This document shows positions 4,929-5,230 of a stretch of DNA of 5,230 nucleotides, piece by piece. Position 1 is the stretch's first letter, and every line of letters starts with the position of its first letter. The position numbers were made by a program, and so were the translations under genes. Below the pieces are notes generated by a model. That model was not told where the DNA came from. It did not search any database and was given only the letters and a program-made list of their open reading frames with translations. The DNA comes from Candidatus Bipolaricaulota bacterium (GTDB lineage: Bacteria; Bipolaricaulota; Bipolaricaulia; RBG-16-55-9). The stretch is from the NCBI GenBank assembly GCA_015487455.1, contig WFPR01000092.1:1-5230 (forward strand), read 5' to 3'.

Positions 4929-5230
4929 ATGCCGCAGCCGATCACGCCCGATCTCGTCTACGAGCTGAAGGTCGTCTCGAGCCCGTCGCTGAGCCCCGAC
5001 GGCGCCGCCGTCGCGTTCGCCCGCGGCTGGGTCGACCGGGACGCCATGGAGGGGCGCTCGCGGATCTTCTTGATGTCGCTTGCCGACGGGCGCGAGAAGC
5101 CCTTTACCCAAGGCAAGCAGGACACCAACCCCAAGTTCTCGCCCGACGGCTCGCACCTCGCATTTCTACGCCCGGACGAGAGGGGGCGAAAGCAGCTCTG
5201 GGTCATCCCCGTTGCGGGGGGCGAGGCCCG
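4929..5230 (+). CDS. S9 prolyl oligopeptidase-family / TolB-like beta-propeller protein, N-terminal part
   Basis: The first 100 codons of a gene running off the right edge. ATG 4929 has a very strong Shine-Dalgarno (GGGGAGGAGGG, 4914-4924) four bases upstream. The protein begins without a signal peptide (MPQPITPDLVYELKVVSSPSL) and shows two PD40/TolB-type propeller repeats: SLSPDGAAVAFAR (about 20-32) leading to RIFLMSLADG (45-54), then PKFSPDGSHLAFLRPDE (about 68-84) leading to QLWVIPVAGGEA (89-100). The 'PxxSPDGxxLAF ... LWVxPxxGG' pattern with a short cytoplasmic-looking N-terminus is typical of acylaminoacyl-peptidase/dipeptidyl-peptidase-like S9 enzymes, whose catalytic Ser-Asp-His hydrolase domain would lie several hundred residues further on, outside this window. 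Without it, a non-enzymatic propeller protein remains possible. It starts 45 bases after citrate synthase with no terminator between, so cotranscription is likely. Confidence 0.82.
   Translation, partial: MPQPITPDLVYELKVVSSPSLSPDGAAVAFARGWVDRDAMEGRSRIFLMSLADGREKPFTQGKQDTNPKFSPDGSHLAFLRPDERGRKQLWVIPVAGGEA

Noticed and set aside
4236..5156. 306-codon minus-strand frame over citrate synthase and the peptidase start
   Set aside because: Antisense to conserved catalytic regions; composition is dominated by Arg, His, Asp and Leu with no motif.
1..5230. Search for mobile elements, CRISPR repeats, tRNA/rRNA genes, defence genes or other novel systems
   Set aside because: No terminal repeats, transposase or integrase motifs, spaced repeats or RNA-gene signatures were seen. 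Almost the whole window is explained by recognisable housekeeping and transport genes.

Overview
The window is GC-rich bacterial chromosome (roughly two-thirds G+C by eye) with tightly packed genes, strong purine-rich Shine-Dalgarno sites and no phage, transposon, CRISPR or RNA-gene signal. The Dsb enzymes, the Nramp transporter and the S9-type peptidase are widespread families. A free-living soil or groundwater bacterium of a GC-rich lineage (the Rokubacteria/NC10 type, for example) would fit, but the sequence alone does not settle the phylum.

Layout. (1) Positions 1-1436, minus strand: a compact three-gene run of dsbA-like (669-1436), dsbB/bdbC-like (185-664) and the 5' end of a secreted protein gene (1-183, running off the left edge). 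Gaps are 4 bp and 1 bp, so this is almost certainly one operon for oxidative protein folding outside the cytoplasmic membrane. (2) Positions 1437-1589: a 153-bp divergent intergenic region. It holds a near-consensus sigma70 promoter for the rightward genes (TTGACA, 17 bp, TATAGT), an AT-rich imperfect palindrome just after the predicted start site, and a weaker extended -10 candidate for the leftward operon. (3) Positions 1590-3537, plus strand: a DtxR/MntR-family metalloregulator overlapping by 32 bp an Nramp-family mntH transporter gene. The regulator has DtxR/IdeR-like three-domain architecture but MntR-like metal-ligand residues, so the pair reads as a self-regulated manganese uptake unit. 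(4) Positions 3538-3665: a 128-bp intergenic region with a second good sigma70-like promoter (CTGACA, 17 bp, TATGCT). (5) Positions 3666-4883: a citrate synthase gene with all three catalytic residues. (6) Positions 4929-5230: the first 100 codons of an S9-type peptidase/beta-propeller protein, probably cotranscribed with citrate synthase and cut by the right edge.

How they work together: DsbA oxidises secreted proteins and is re-oxidised by DsbB, which passes electrons to quinone. MntR senses cytoplasmic Mn(II) and would shut down its own transcript, and with it MntH import. Citrate synthase opens the TCA cycle. I see no previously undescribed system; the most informative points concern regulator metal selectivity, the mntR-mntH promoter/operator layout and the redox operon. 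All functional statements are homology-style inference from motifs read by eye.
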